In this document: positions 43,570 through 53,555 of the stretch, in pieces
Layout: every line of letters begins with the position of its first letter
Numbering within the stretch: position 1 is the stretch's first letter
Origin: VXNE01 sp963665455
Lineage (GTDB): Bacteria; Pseudomonadota; Gammaproteobacteria; Pseudomonadales; Azotimanducaceae
Reading direction: 5' to 3'
NCBI GenBank assembly: GCA_963665455.1
Contig: OY762279.1
Location: 3,038,001 to 3,102,000 of the forward strand
Length of the DNA stretch: 64,000 nucleotides
The notes under the pieces: model-generated
Seen by the model: only the letters and a program-made list of their open reading frames with translations
Told to the model about the DNA's origin: nothing
The model's database searches: none
Program-made: the position numbers and the translations under genes

Positions 43570-44358
43570 TTAGCCTCCGTCTTCGTCCCTGCGGACGTGC
43601 GCGCCGATCAGTTCGGCGACGCTTTGTGCTTCCTCGATCTCAACGAGATGGCCCGCGCCGTCGATTCTCTCGACGCGGCAGTTGGGCAGGACCTCGGCAT
43701 AGAGCGCGGCGCACTCCGGCGGCACGACCCGATCTTCGCTGCCCCAGATCGCGAGCGTCGGCGTCGCGACGTCGCCGAGGAGGGGCCCGAGTCGCCGGTT
43801 GAACATGTAGGGCTTCCAGCAGACCCGGGCGGTCATCTCCCGGGAGAAGTCCCAGAGTTGGCGGATGTCTTCCGCCGGATCCTCGCCGACCCAGGCCACG
43901 TAGGCGTCCCGGTCCCGGAATCCCGCCTGGATGTAGGCCCGGTGGGAGACCAACATCTGGTCGAGGATTTCGCCGCTCTCGGGCTTGAGGCCGGCGGCGC
44001 CGATCAGGACGAGGGCATCGAGTCGACGCATGGTCGCGAGCTCGGCGGCGATGAAGCCGCCGAAGCCCGTGCCGACCACCGTTACGGGATCGAGGTAGAG
44101 AGCGTCCAAAATGCGCCCCGCTAGGATCGCGATGTCGCGCGGCTCGCGCGCCCAGGCCGGGCGTTCCGAACCGCCCCAGCCCGGCAGGTCCGGGACGACC
44201 ACGCGATGGTTCGCCGCGAGCGCCGCATGCACGGGCAGCCACCCCGGACTCCCCCACGAGTGGTGCAGAAAGACAACGGTGTTGCCCGCGCCGCTTTCGA
44301 GCAGGTGTACCTTGCCGGTGGCGAGCGCGATGACGCGCTCGTGATATGCGTCGCTCAA
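43570..44358 (-). CDS. Alpha/beta-hydrolase-fold protein lacking the nucleophile serine
   Basis: A 262-residue alpha/beta-hydrolase-fold protein. The oxyanion region is VVFLHHSWGSPGWLPVHAAL and the acid/base residues are retained (WGSEDRVVPPE, DGAGHLVEIEE). The elbow, however, reads VVGTGFGGFIAAEL: the Ser of GxSxG is Gly. The fold is clear but classical ester hydrolysis is unlikely, so it may be a lyase, cofactorless oxygenase or binding protein. I choose TTG 44358 because GGGGGAAG lies four bases upstream; the open frame beyond is not conserved. It precedes the LLM monooxygenase by three bases. Confidence 0.85.
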   Translation of the reverse strand: MSDAYHERVIALATGKVHLLESGAGNTVVFLHHSWGSPGWLPVHAALAANHRVVVPDLPGWGGSERPAWAREPRDIAILAGRILDALYLDPVTVVGTGFGGFIAAELATMRRLDALVLIGAAGLKPESGEILDQMLVSHRAYIQAGFRDRDAYVAWVGEDPAEDIRQLWDFSREMTARVCWKPYMFNRRLGPLLGDVATPTLAIWGSEDRVVPPECAALYAEVLPNCRVERIDGAGHLVEIEEAQSVAELIGAHVRRDEDGG

Positions 44359-44423
44359 GCGGCTTCCCCCTTCGCCAACGGAGTGTATCGGAGCAGGGTG
44401 GCAATGCAACGCCGCGACGCTCA

Positions 44424-44450
44424 GCGGATGAGGCGGATGAGGCGGATGAC
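44424..44450. repeat. Short tandem repeat (3 x 9 bp)
   Basis: Three consecutive copies of GCGGATGAG (the last ending GAC) in the intergenic space between the divergent hydrolase and RidA genes. No function is evident. Confidence 0.6.
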
Positions 44451-44522
44451 GGGGGCTGCGCGCATCCACTACTCTATTGACGACCGCCGCTGCGGTCCCA
44501 ACGACCACCTTGAGGAGAGACC

Positions 44523-44954
44523 ATGCCCAGAGAAACCGTCAGCACCCCGAGCTTCGGCCGCATCGCGGACCGAATGCACTTCGCCCAGGGCGTCAAGGCC
44601 AACGGCTTCCTCTTCTGCTCCGGCGTGATCGGCTTCGACACGGCCACCGGCCAGGCCGCCGACACGGCGGAGGCGGAGTTCCGCGCGGCCTTCGAGGCCA
44701 TCGGGGAGCTGCTCGGCGAGGCGGGTGTCGGCTTCGGCGAGATCGTCGAGATGACGACCTACCACGTCGCCGCGCCCACCGAGGAGGAACACGGTGCCAA
44801 CATGGCGGCGTTCGCGAAGGTGAAGGACGAGTACATTGGGTCGGCGCCGCCGTTCCCGGCGTGGACGGGCATCACGGTGAGCGGCCTGGCGCTGCCGGGT
44901 TCCCGCGCGGAGATCCGTGTCGTGGCGACGTTGGGGACTGACGGCGCGCCTTAA
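44523..44954 (+). CDS. RidA-family protein
   Basis: A 143-residue RidA/YjgF-fold protein. Motifs: HFAQGVKANGFLFCSGVIGF, AEFRAAFEAIGELLGEAGVG and FGEIVEMTTYHV, ending SGLALPGSRAEIRVVATLG. RidA proteins hydrolyse reactive enamine/imine intermediates. The Arg characteristic of the active deaminase group may correspond to the Arg in SRAEIRV; I am not certain. A strong GAGGAGA precedes the ATG. It is convergent with the PIN remnant at 44951. Confidence 0.9.
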   Translation: MPRETVSTPSFGRIADRMHFAQGVKANGFLFCSGVIGFDTATGQAADTAEAEFRAAFEAIGELLGEAGVGFGEIVEMTTYHVAAPTEEEHGANMAAFAKVKDEYIGSAPPFPAWTGITVSGLALPGSRAEIRVVATLGTDGAP

Positions 44955-45215
44955 ACCTGCTCGTTCCACGGATTCACGACGGGAAGGCCAACGGCTTGAA
45001 AGCCACGAACATCCCGTGTTGCCACGCTCATCCGATGGACTCTGGCGATCGCCGCGATTTGCCCGTCGGCCACGCGAATAGGCGTTCCATGGCGTTCCGC
45101 ATCGGCGACAAGATCCCCATACGCCTCGGCCGCGCGGTCGCGCGCACGTGTCTGACATGCGCGCGTCGGCTCCACGGGCGGCGTAGGAAAACACCTCGTC
45201 GGCTGTAGGAGCCTT
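44951..45215 (-). pseudogene. Broken PIN-domain (VapC-like) toxin gene
   Basis: The C-terminal half of a PIN domain is readable (AAEAYGDLVADAERHGTPIR, DGQIAAIARVHRMSVATRD, VNPWNEQV), with the late acidic residues of the active site. Just upstream a different frame reads DEVFSYAARGADAR, which looks like the preceding PIN segment, implying a frameshift near 45180. The N-terminal Asp-containing strand and any antitoxin gene are missing, so the toxin should be inactive. Confidence 0.65.
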
Positions 45216-45254
45216 GCCGCAGACGCAGCGCGGGCCGATGGCTATCGTGGGGCC

Positions 45255-46304
45255 ATGTCGGACCCGCTCTACAGGAAGCTCTACTCGTCCCCGCGCATGG
45301 TCGCCGACCTGCTGCGCGCGGTCGCGCCGGAGGTCGCCCGGCGCCTGGACTTCTCCACGCTGGACGACGTCTCCGCCCAGTACGTCGGCGACCGCAACCA
45401 GCAGCGGCGCGGCGACAAGGTGTGGCGGGTTCGGCTGCTTCATCGGCCGGCGGACGTCCTGGCGTTGCTGGAGTTCCAGTCCGACAAGGCCGCCGGCGTG
45501 ATGCCGCTGCGCATGCTGGAGTACACGGCGCTGCTGCTGACGGACCTGAACCGCAAGGGCGAGCTGGGATCACCCGGCGCGTGGCCGATTCCGCTGCCGG
45601 TGTTGCTCTACAACGGCGCGCCGGCGTGGACGGTGCCGGTGGAGATGCGCGACCTGTTCGCGCCGGTGGATGCCGCGCTGCTGCCGTACGTGCCGTCGCA
45701 GCGGCTGCTCCTGGTTGACGAGTTGCGGGCGAGGGCGGACGATATGCCGCCGGGCAACCTGACCCGCGCGGTGGTGGGCTTCGAGCAGAGCCGGTCGCCG
45801 GCGGACCTCCTCCGGGTCGCGGAGGCGTTGGACGGCTGGTTGGACCGCGAAGAGGTGGAGTTGCGCCGGGTCTTCTCGGATTGGATCGGGGAGATGGAGG
45901 CGCGGATGCTCCCGCCGGGCACGGCGCCGGGGCGGGCCATCAGGACGTTGGAGGATGCGAGCATGAGCTTGGTGGAGCGGATCGGGGAGTGGCACAAGCC
46001 CTGGCTTGAGCAGGGCCGCGAAGAAGGCCGGGTGGAAGGCCGGGTGGAAGGCCGGGAGGAAGGCCGGAAGGAAGGCCGGAAGGAAGGCCGGAAGGAAGGC
46101 CGGAAGGAAGGACTGGCGTCCGAGCGCGCCCTGCTGGCGCGGCAGGCATCTTCGCGTTTCGGCGGCGTCGCGGGCGAACAGGTCGTGGACGCGGTCGCGG
46201 AGCTTTCGGATCCGGAACGCCTCGCCGACGTGGGCGAGTGGATTGTCACCTGCGCGACGAGTGAGGAACTCCGGCGGCGCTTGGAAGGACTGAACGGATC
46301 GTAG
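45255..46304 (+). CDS. Rpn/YhgA-like PD-(D/E)XK nuclease family protein
   Basis: A 349-residue member of the Rpn (recombination-promoting nuclease)/YhgA-like family. The N-terminus DPLYRKLYSSPRMVADLLRA and the core DVLALLEFQSDKAAGVMPLR, which contains the ExQ nuclease motif, are characteristic, followed by PIPLPVLLYNGAPAW. Near the C-terminus is an EGRV/EGRK repeat (residues 257-284), encoded by perfect or near-perfect 12-bp units, as in many Rpn-like proteins. Known Rpn proteins are DNA nucleases that promote RecA-independent recombination. It stands next to the broken PIN gene in an accessory patch. Confidence 0.88.
   Translation: MSDPLYRKLYSSPRMVADLLRAVAPEVARRLDFSTLDDVSAQYVGDRNQQRRGDKVWRVRLLHRPADVLALLEFQSDKAAGVMPLRMLEYTALLLTDLNRKGELGSPGAWPIPLPVLLYNGAPAWTVPVEMRDLFAPVDAALLPYVPSQRLLLVDELRARADDMPPGNLTRAVVGFEQSRSPADLLRVAEALDGWLDREEVELRRVFSDWIGEMEARMLPPGTAPGRAIRTLEDASMSLVERIGEWHKPWLEQGREEGRVEGRVEGREEGRKEGRKEGRKEGRKEGLASERALLARQASSRFGGVAGEQVVDAVAELSDPERLADVGEWIVTCATSEELRRRLEGLNGS
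46023..46106 (+). repeat. Seven in-frame 12-bp tandem units in the Rpn-like gene
   Basis: Seven consecutive units: GAAGGCCGGGTG twice, GAAGGCCGGGAG once, GAAGGCCGGAAG four times, encoding EGRV/EGRE/EGRK. Each unit is a multiple of three, so slippage would lengthen or shorten the helix without frameshift. Confidence 0.9.
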
Positions 46305-46450
46305 CGGTGAGCGCCCCCGGCGGGTTGGTCGGTGGTGGAATGTCCTCGCCGGCTTCCACGAGCGCGATGAGCTCGTAGGGAACGGACGGGGCACGGAGGC
46401 ATCGCTCCCGACGATTTACAATCCTCCGAACGAGCCATGCCGGAGTCTCC

Positions 46451-47971
46451 ATGACCGTCATCCACGCCGAACACCTCACCGAGAGCGTCGCGGACGCGCT
46501 CCAATACATTTCCTACTACCACCCCCCTGACTTCATCCGGGCGATGGCGGCGGCCCACGAGCGCGAGGAATCTCCCGCGGCGAAGGCGGCGCTCAAGCAG
46601 GTGCTCGTGAACTCCCGGATGTGCGCCCTCGGCAAGCGCCCGATCTGCCAGGACACCGGGATCGTCAACGTGTTCCTCGACGTCGGCATGGAGGTGTCGT
46701 GGGAGGGCGGAGGCAGCGTCGACGAGATGGTCAACGAGGGCGTGCGGCGCGCGTACCTGCACCCGGACAACGTGTTGCGGGGATCCGTCATGGCCGACCC
46801 GGACGGTGCGCGGACGAATACCCGGGACAACACGCCGGCCGTCATTCACTACCGGGTCGTGCCGGGCGACGAGCTGTCGGTCGAGGTGGCGGCAAAGGGC
46901 GGCGGTAGCGAAGCGAAGGCGAAGTTCGCGATGCTGAATCCCTCGGACTCCATCGTCGACTGGATCCTCTCGGTGGTGCCGACCATGGGCGCGGGCTGGT
47001 GTCCTCCAGGGCTGCTGGGCATTGGCATTGGCGGTACGCCGGAGAAGGCGATGCTGCTCGCGAAGGAGGCGCTGATGGCCCCCATCGACATCCACGAGCT
47101 CCTCGAGCGCGGTCCGTCGAACCATGTGGAGGCATTGCGCGCGGAACTCTTCGAGAAGGTGAACGCCCTCGGCATCGGTGCGCAGGGACTCGGTGGCCTG
47201 ACCACGGTGCTCGACGTCAAGGTTCGGGACTACCCGACCCACGCGGCGAACAAACCCATCGCCCTCATCCCGAATTGCACGGCGACGCGGCACGTGCACT
47301 TTGTCCTCGACGGCTCCGGACCAGCCGAATTCACAGCCCCGGATCTCGACGACTGGCCGGACATTGCATTCGAGCTTGAAGGCGATGTGCGCCGCGTGGA
47401 TTTGGACACGGTGACCCGGGCGGACCTCGCCGAATGGCGCGCCGGGGACACCGTCCTGCTCTCGGGCAAGCTGTTGACCGGCCGGGATGCGGCGCACAAA
47501 CGTCTGGTGGACCTGCTGGAACGCGGCGAACCCTTGCCCGTGGACTTTACCAACCGCTTCATCTACTACGTCGGCCCCGTCGATCCCGTTCGCGACGAAG
47601 TGGTCGGCCCCGCCGGTCCCACCACGGCGACGCGGATGGACAAGTTCAGCCGTGCGATGCTGGAACAGGCCGGCGCCATCGGCATGATTGGCAAGGGCGA
47701 GCGCGGTCACGAGTGCATCGAGGCCATCCGCGACAACGGCGCGGTGTCGCTGATCGCCGTGGGGGGCGCCGCCTACCTCGTCTCGAAAGCCATCGTTAAG
47801 GCGCAACGGATCGCCTTCGAGGACTTGGGGATGGAGGCGATCCACGAGTTCGAGGTGCGCGACATGCCGGTGACCGTCTCGGTGGACGTGCGGGGCGAGT
47901 CCGTGCACATCGAGGGGCCCAGGGAGTGGTCCGCGAGGATTGTGGATCGCATCGCGGCCGTGGAGGCGTGA
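46451..47971 (+). CDS. Fumarate hydratase, class I (iron-sulfur)
   Basis: A 506-residue class I fumarase converting fumarate to malate in the TCA cycle. The Fe-S cluster cysteines are found in GKRPICQDTGIVNVF, GAGWCPPGLLGIGIGG and IALIPNCTATRHVHF. The substrate-binding segment is VMADPDGARTNTRDNTPA, and the C-terminal domain contains GPTTATRMDKFSRAMLEQAG and MIGKGERGHECIEAI. Start ATG 46451 has GGAG five bases upstream, and TACAAT about 30 bases before it may be a -10 box. It is separate from its neighbours. Confidence 0.95.
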   Translation: MTVIHAEHLTESVADALQYISYYHPPDFIRAMAAAHEREESPAAKAALKQVLVNSRMCALGKRPICQDTGIVNVFLDVGMEVSWEGGGSVDEMVNEGVRRAYLHPDNVLRGSVMADPDGARTNTRDNTPAVIHYRVVPGDELSVEVAAKGGGSEAKAKFAMLNPSDSIVDWILSVVPTMGAGWCPPGLLGIGIGGTPEKAMLLAKEALMAPIDIHELLERGPSNHVEALRAELFEKVNALGIGAQGLGGLTTVLDVKVRDYPTHAANKPIALIPNCTATRHVHFVLDGSGPAEFTAPDLDDWPDIAFELEGDVRRVDLDTVTRADLAEWRAGDTVLLSGKLLTGRDAAHKRLVDLLERGEPLPVDFTNRFIYYVGPVDPVRDEVVGPAGPTTATRMDKFSRAMLEQAGAIGMIGKGERGHECIEAIRDNGAVSLIAVGGAAYLVSKAIVKAQRIAFEDLGMEAIHEFEVRDMPVTVSVDVRGESVHIEGPREWSARIVDRIAAVEA

Positions 47972-48027
47972 AGCCCGTTTGATTTCCGACGTTGCGTGGG
48001 GCGTCGAATGCGCGTTCCGGGCTACCG

Positions 48028-49908
<1,881 letters not shown>

Positions 49909-49952
49909 GATTGCTGCCTAGGCGAGGGTGCGACGAACGCCGGTTGCGCGGG

Positions 49953-50570
49953 TCAGCGCTGCCGCGACGCCTCGATGGTCGTGATGGATTCCCGCTCGGC
50001 GAGCTTCCCCATCATCGCCGTAAGCTCGGGCCAGTCGGCCATGAAGTCCCACTCGAACAGGCGCGTGGAGACCAGGTTGGCCAGCGGGATCGAGAAGTAG
50101 GCGGCGAAGTCCGCGTAGCTGACGTCGGTGCCGGCGATGTACGGCGCGAAACGCGCCCGCCGCTTGAGGGCCGCGACGCCCTGTTCGAGGTCCGCCCTCG
50201 ATTTCTCCTTGATCGCATCCGCGACCGTGCCGCCGAACAGGGCTTCCCCGAAGCAGGGGCGGGCGGCGAGGTCGATGTAGAGATCGACGTAGCGCATCAG
50301 CTCGCGCACTTGGGCCTTGCCGACGGGATCGGCCGGATAGAGGCTGCCGCCGAGTTGCTCGGCGACATAGTCGACCATCACGGACGCCTCGGTCAGGAAC
50401 GTGCCGGCTACCTCCATCGCCGGGACCTTGCCCATGGGACTGATGGCCAGGTAGTCGTCCTCCTGGGACGGCACGGTGCGGACGTCCTCGAAGTCGGCAC
50501 CGGCCTCGAGCAAGGCGGCCTTCGCGATGTTGTAGTAGTTGCTGACCGGGAATCCGTAGAGCTTGATCAT
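49953..50570 (-). CDS. Glutathione S-transferase family protein
   Basis: A 205-residue GST. The thioredoxin-like half is MIKLYGFPVSNYYNIAKAAL, then SPMGKVPAMEVAGTFLTEAS, where the cis-Pro and the following region bind glutathione's gamma-Glu; a Ser in PVSNYYN is the likely activating residue. The C-terminal helical half has YIAGTDVSYADFAAYF with the N-capping Asp. ATG 50570 is used as start. It lies downstream of, and divergent from, the malonyl-CoA synthetase gene. The substrate is unknown. Confidence 0.9.
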   Translation of the reverse strand: MIKLYGFPVSNYYNIAKAALLEAGADFEDVRTVPSQEDDYLAISPMGKVPAMEVAGTFLTEASVMVDYVAEQLGGSLYPADPVGKAQVRELMRYVDLYIDLAARPCFGEALFGGTVADAIKEKSRADLEQGVAALKRRARFAPYIAGTDVSYADFAAYFSIPLANLVSTRLFEWDFMADWPELTAMMGKLAERESITTIEASRQR

Positions 50571-50699
50571 GGCGCGGGTACTTGGCGGGGGCATCGGATT
50601 CTTGGCGAAACGCGGCGGTGATTCAAGCAAGGCGCTTGCCCCGGAAACGGCGAGCGGAGACGATGCGCGCTTTGGTCCGTCCGGAGTAGGCCAGCCAGG

Positions 50700-52220
50700 A
50701 TGAACGCCAACTTGTACGCGCGCTTCGAGGAACGATTCCTCGTCCATCGGGCGGACCCCTGCCTGCGCCTTCCCGAAACCACGGACTGGACTTATGGGGA
50801 GCTTTCCGTGCGCGTGGCCGCTGCGACCGGGGCCCTGGCCGAGTTCGGCGTTCGGTCAGGCGACCGGGTCGTCGTGCAAGTTCCCAAGTCGCCGGAAGCG
50901 GTCGCGCTCTACCTCGCCTGCCTGAAGCTGGGCGCGGTGTATGTCCCCCTCAATACGGCGTACACGGCGCGGGAGGTGGAGTACTTCCTGGGAGATGCGG
51001 AGCCCGCGCTGTTTGTGTGCGCGGAGGGCGAGTCGTCCACATGCGGCGTGCCCACGGCGACGCTGGATGCCGCCGGCGGAGGCAGCTTTGCGGCTTCTGC
51101 GGCTTCCGCGCCGCCTTGGGAGGGAGTTGCCCAGCGCGATGCGGCCGACCTCGCAGCCATCGTCTACACCTCCGGCACCACCGGGCGCTCGAAGGGCGCG
51201 ATGCTCTCCCACGGGAACCTGGCGAGCAACGCCGAAACCCTTTGCGCCGCCTGGGGCTGGCGCGACGACGACGTCCTGCTCCACGCGTTGCCGATCTTTC
51301 ACGTCCACGGTCTCTTCGTGGCCATGCACTGCGTCTTCCTGACCGGCACGTCAATGGTGTTCCTGCCGGGCTTCGACGCGGAGACCTTCGCCGCGCACCT
51401 CCCGCAGTCCACGGTCGCAATGGGCGTGCCCACGTTCTACACGCGGCTCCTCGCGCGCCTGGATTTCGGCCCGGAAACGTGCGCCAACATGCGGCTGTTC
51501 ATCTCCGGCTCGGCCCCGCTGACGGAGCAGACGTTCCACGCCTTCGAGGACCGCACCGGATACCGCATCCTCGAGCGCTACGGCATGTCCGAAACGCTGA
51601 TGAACACCTCGAACCCGCTCGACGGCGAACGGGTCGCCGGAACGGTGGGATTCGCGCTGCCGGGGGTCGAGACGCGGATTTCCGGCGAGGGCGGCGCGAC
51701 GTTGGCGAGCGCCGAGGTGGGCGAGATAGAGGTGCGCGGCACGAACGTCTTCGCCGGTTACTGGCGCATGCCGGAGAAGACGGCGGAGGAGTTCCGGCCG
51801 GATGGCTTCTTCCGCACCGGCGACATGGGCTTCATGGACGCCGAGGGGCGCGTCACCATCGTGGGACGCGCCAAGGACGTCGTCATCTCCGGCGGCTACA
51901 ACGTTTATCCCAAAGAGGTCGAGGACCTCATTGACGAGATGCCCGAGGTGGCGGAAACGGCGGTGATCGGCGTGCCGCACCCGGACTTTGGGGAGGGCGT
52001 GGTCGCCGTGGTGGTGCCGGCCAACGACGAAGTGGGCCTGGGTGCGGTGGAGGAGGCGCTCCGCGGCCGGCTGGCGCGCTTCAAGCAGCCGAAACGCGTC
52101 GTGAATCTCGAAGCGCTGCCCCGCAACGCCATGGGCAAGGTGCAGAAGAATGCTCTGCGCGAGCGATTCGCGCACCTGTTCAAGGCGGGTGCGGCGCGGG
52201 ATGGTGGGCGAATCGGGTAG
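50700..52220 (+). CDS. matB: Malonyl-CoA synthetase (MatB-like)
   Basis: A 506-residue ANL-superfamily ligase. Motifs: AIVYTSGTTGRSKGAMLSHG (P-loop), GVPTFYTRLLARLDF, RYGMSETLMNTSNPLDGERV, TGDMGFMDAEGRVTIVGRAK followed by DVVISGGYNVYPKEVEDL, and PRNAMGKVQKNALRE with the catalytic Lys. VEKSPE-type VQVPKSPEAVALYLACLKLG and the MGKVQKN ending match MatB rather than generic fatty-acyl ligases. It would form malonyl-CoA (or methylmalonyl-CoA) from the free diacid. The divergent GST gene starts 130 bp away; a serine-hydrolase lipoprotein follows by 43 bp. Confidence 0.85.
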   Translation: MNANLYARFEERFLVHRADPCLRLPETTDWTYGELSVRVAAATGALAEFGVRSGDRVVVQVPKSPEAVALYLACLKLGAVYVPLNTAYTAREVEYFLGDAEPALFVCAEGESSTCGVPTATLDAAGGGSFAASAASAPPWEGVAQRDAADLAAIVYTSGTTGRSKGAMLSHGNLASNAETLCAAWGWRDDDVLLHALPIFHVHGLFVAMHCVFLTGTSMVFLPGFDAETFAAHLPQSTVAMGVPTFYTRLLARLDFGPETCANMRLFISGSAPLTEQTFHAFEDRTGYRILERYGMSETLMNTSNPLDGERVAGTVGFALPGVETRISGEGGATLASAEVGEIEVRGTNVFAGYWRMPEKTAEEFRPDGFFRTGDMGFMDAEGRVTIVGRAKDVVISGGYNVYPKEVEDLIDEMPEVAETAVIGVPHPDFGEGVVAVVVPANDEVGLGAVEEALRGRLARFKQPKRVVNLEALPRNAMGKVQKNALRERFAHLFKAGAARDGGRIG

Positions 52221-52263
52221 CATGGCGCGCCTTCACCACGGGGCATTGGCGAGGAGCTGGACG

Positions 52264-53538
52264 ATGGGGACGCATCGGAGGTGGAAGCCGGTTGGAGCCG
52301 TCGCGTTGCTGGCGCTGGCGTTGGTGGCCTGTGAGTTGCCGACGGCGCGGCCGGACCGCGTTGGCATGTCGAAAGAACGGCTCGACCGCATCACCGAGTT
52401 GGCCAGGGGCTATACGGAGGCCGGGAAGCTCGCGGGCGTCCTGACGATGGTTGCCCGGGACGGGCAGGTAGTGCACGTCTCGGCCGTCGGGCAGCGCGGT
52501 GTGGAGGATCCACGCCCCCTGACCGAGGACGCGTTGTTCCGCATCTTCTCGATGACGAAGCCGATCACCGCGGTCGCCGCGATGATTCTCTACGAGGAGG
52601 GGAAGTTCCAGCTCGGTGACCCCGTGTCGAAGTTCCTGCCGGAACTGGCCGAACTCGACGTCTTGGTGGACGGCGAGCGCGTCCCGGCCCAGAACGTGAT
52701 GACCATGCAGCAACTGCTCACGCACACGGCGGGGTTCTCCTACGGATTCAATCCGAACGATCCCGTGGACAAGCTGTACCAAGAGGTCCAGCCGCTCGCC
52801 GCGAAGGACATGGACGAGTTCGTGGCGCGCTTGGCCACCCTGCCGCTGAAGCATGAGCCGGGCACGCAGTGGCACTACAGCGTGGCCGTGGATGTGACGG
52901 GCGCGGTGATCGAGCGCATCAGCGGGCAATCGTTCGGCGCCTTTCTCCAGGAACGCCTCTTCGACCCCCTCGACATGCACGACACGTTCTTCCAAGTGCC
53001 GGCGGACAAGCTCGACCGCTTCCTCCCCAACCACGGCTGGGACGCCGAGAACAACAAGCTCGTGCCCTTCGACGACTCCGATTTCATGGACTACGCGGGC
53101 GGCACCATGATGGAGTCCGGCGGTGGCGGCCTCGTGTCCACGGGCCGCGACTACCTCCGCTTCGCGGAGATGATGCGTGCCGGGGGCCGGTTGGACGGCG
53201 TGCGCATCCTGAGCCCCAAGACGGTCGATTTCATCGCGACCGACCACCTGCCCGCGTCGATCAGCGCGGGTGGTGAAGGCGAGCGCCCGGCCGTTAACCT
53301 CCTGAACCGCGGCGGCGGCTTCGGGCTCGGCTTCGGCGTCATCCGCGACCCCGCCATGGCGGGCGTGATCGGCTCCCCGGGGGAGTACAGTTGGGGCGGT
53401 GCCGCCGGCACGATCTTCTGGATCGATCCGGTGGAGGAGATGGTCGTCGTGTCCATGATCCAGCTCATGGGATCGCCTTGGCCGTTGCGGACGGAGCTCA
53501 AGGTGCTGAGCAACGCGGCGATCACGGAGTTGAAGTAG
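52264..53538 (+). CDS. Beta-lactamase-like serine hydrolase lipoprotein
   Basis: A 424-residue class C beta-lactamase-fold (serine hydrolase) lipoprotein. From ATG 52264 (AGGAG seven bases upstream) it has a lipoprotein signal VGAVALLALALVACELPT. The active-site Ser is in FRIFSMTKPIT (SxxK), the Tyr in WHYSVAVDVTG (YxN variant with Val in place of Asn), and a KTG-like strand near WGGAAGTIFWIDP. Members are esterases, peptidases or transesterases rather than true beta-lactamases. An earlier in-frame ATG at 52222 gives a longer N-terminus without improving the signal. Confidence 0.9.
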   Translation: MGTHRRWKPVGAVALLALALVACELPTARPDRVGMSKERLDRITELARGYTEAGKLAGVLTMVARDGQVVHVSAVGQRGVEDPRPLTEDALFRIFSMTKPITAVAAMILYEEGKFQLGDPVSKFLPELAELDVLVDGERVPAQNVMTMQQLLTHTAGFSYGFNPNDPVDKLYQEVQPLAAKDMDEFVARLATLPLKHEPGTQWHYSVAVDVTGAVIERISGQSFGAFLQERLFDPLDMHDTFFQVPADKLDRFLPNHGWDAENNKLVPFDDSDFMDYAGGTMMESGGGGLVSTGRDYLRFAEMMRAGGRLDGVRILSPKTVDFIATDHLPASISAGGEGERPAVNLLNRGGGFGLGFGVIRDPAMAGVIGSPGEYSWGGAAGTIFWIDPVEEMVVVSMIQLMGSPWPLRTELKVLSNAAITELK

Positions 53539-53539
53539 C

Positions 53540-53555
53540 TGAGGCCACGGCCTCA
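53540..53555. terminator. Possible bidirectional terminator hairpin
   Basis: TGAGGCC-AC-GGCCTCA is a perfect 7-bp stem with a 2-nt gap, between the convergent genes ending at 53538 and 53553, overlapping the stop codon of the latter. No T-run follows on either strand, so intrinsic termination is uncertain. Confidence 0.35.

Noticed and set aside
46023..46106. Tandem repeat considered as a CRISPR array
   Set aside because: Units are 12 bp, contiguous and in coding phase; there are no spacers.
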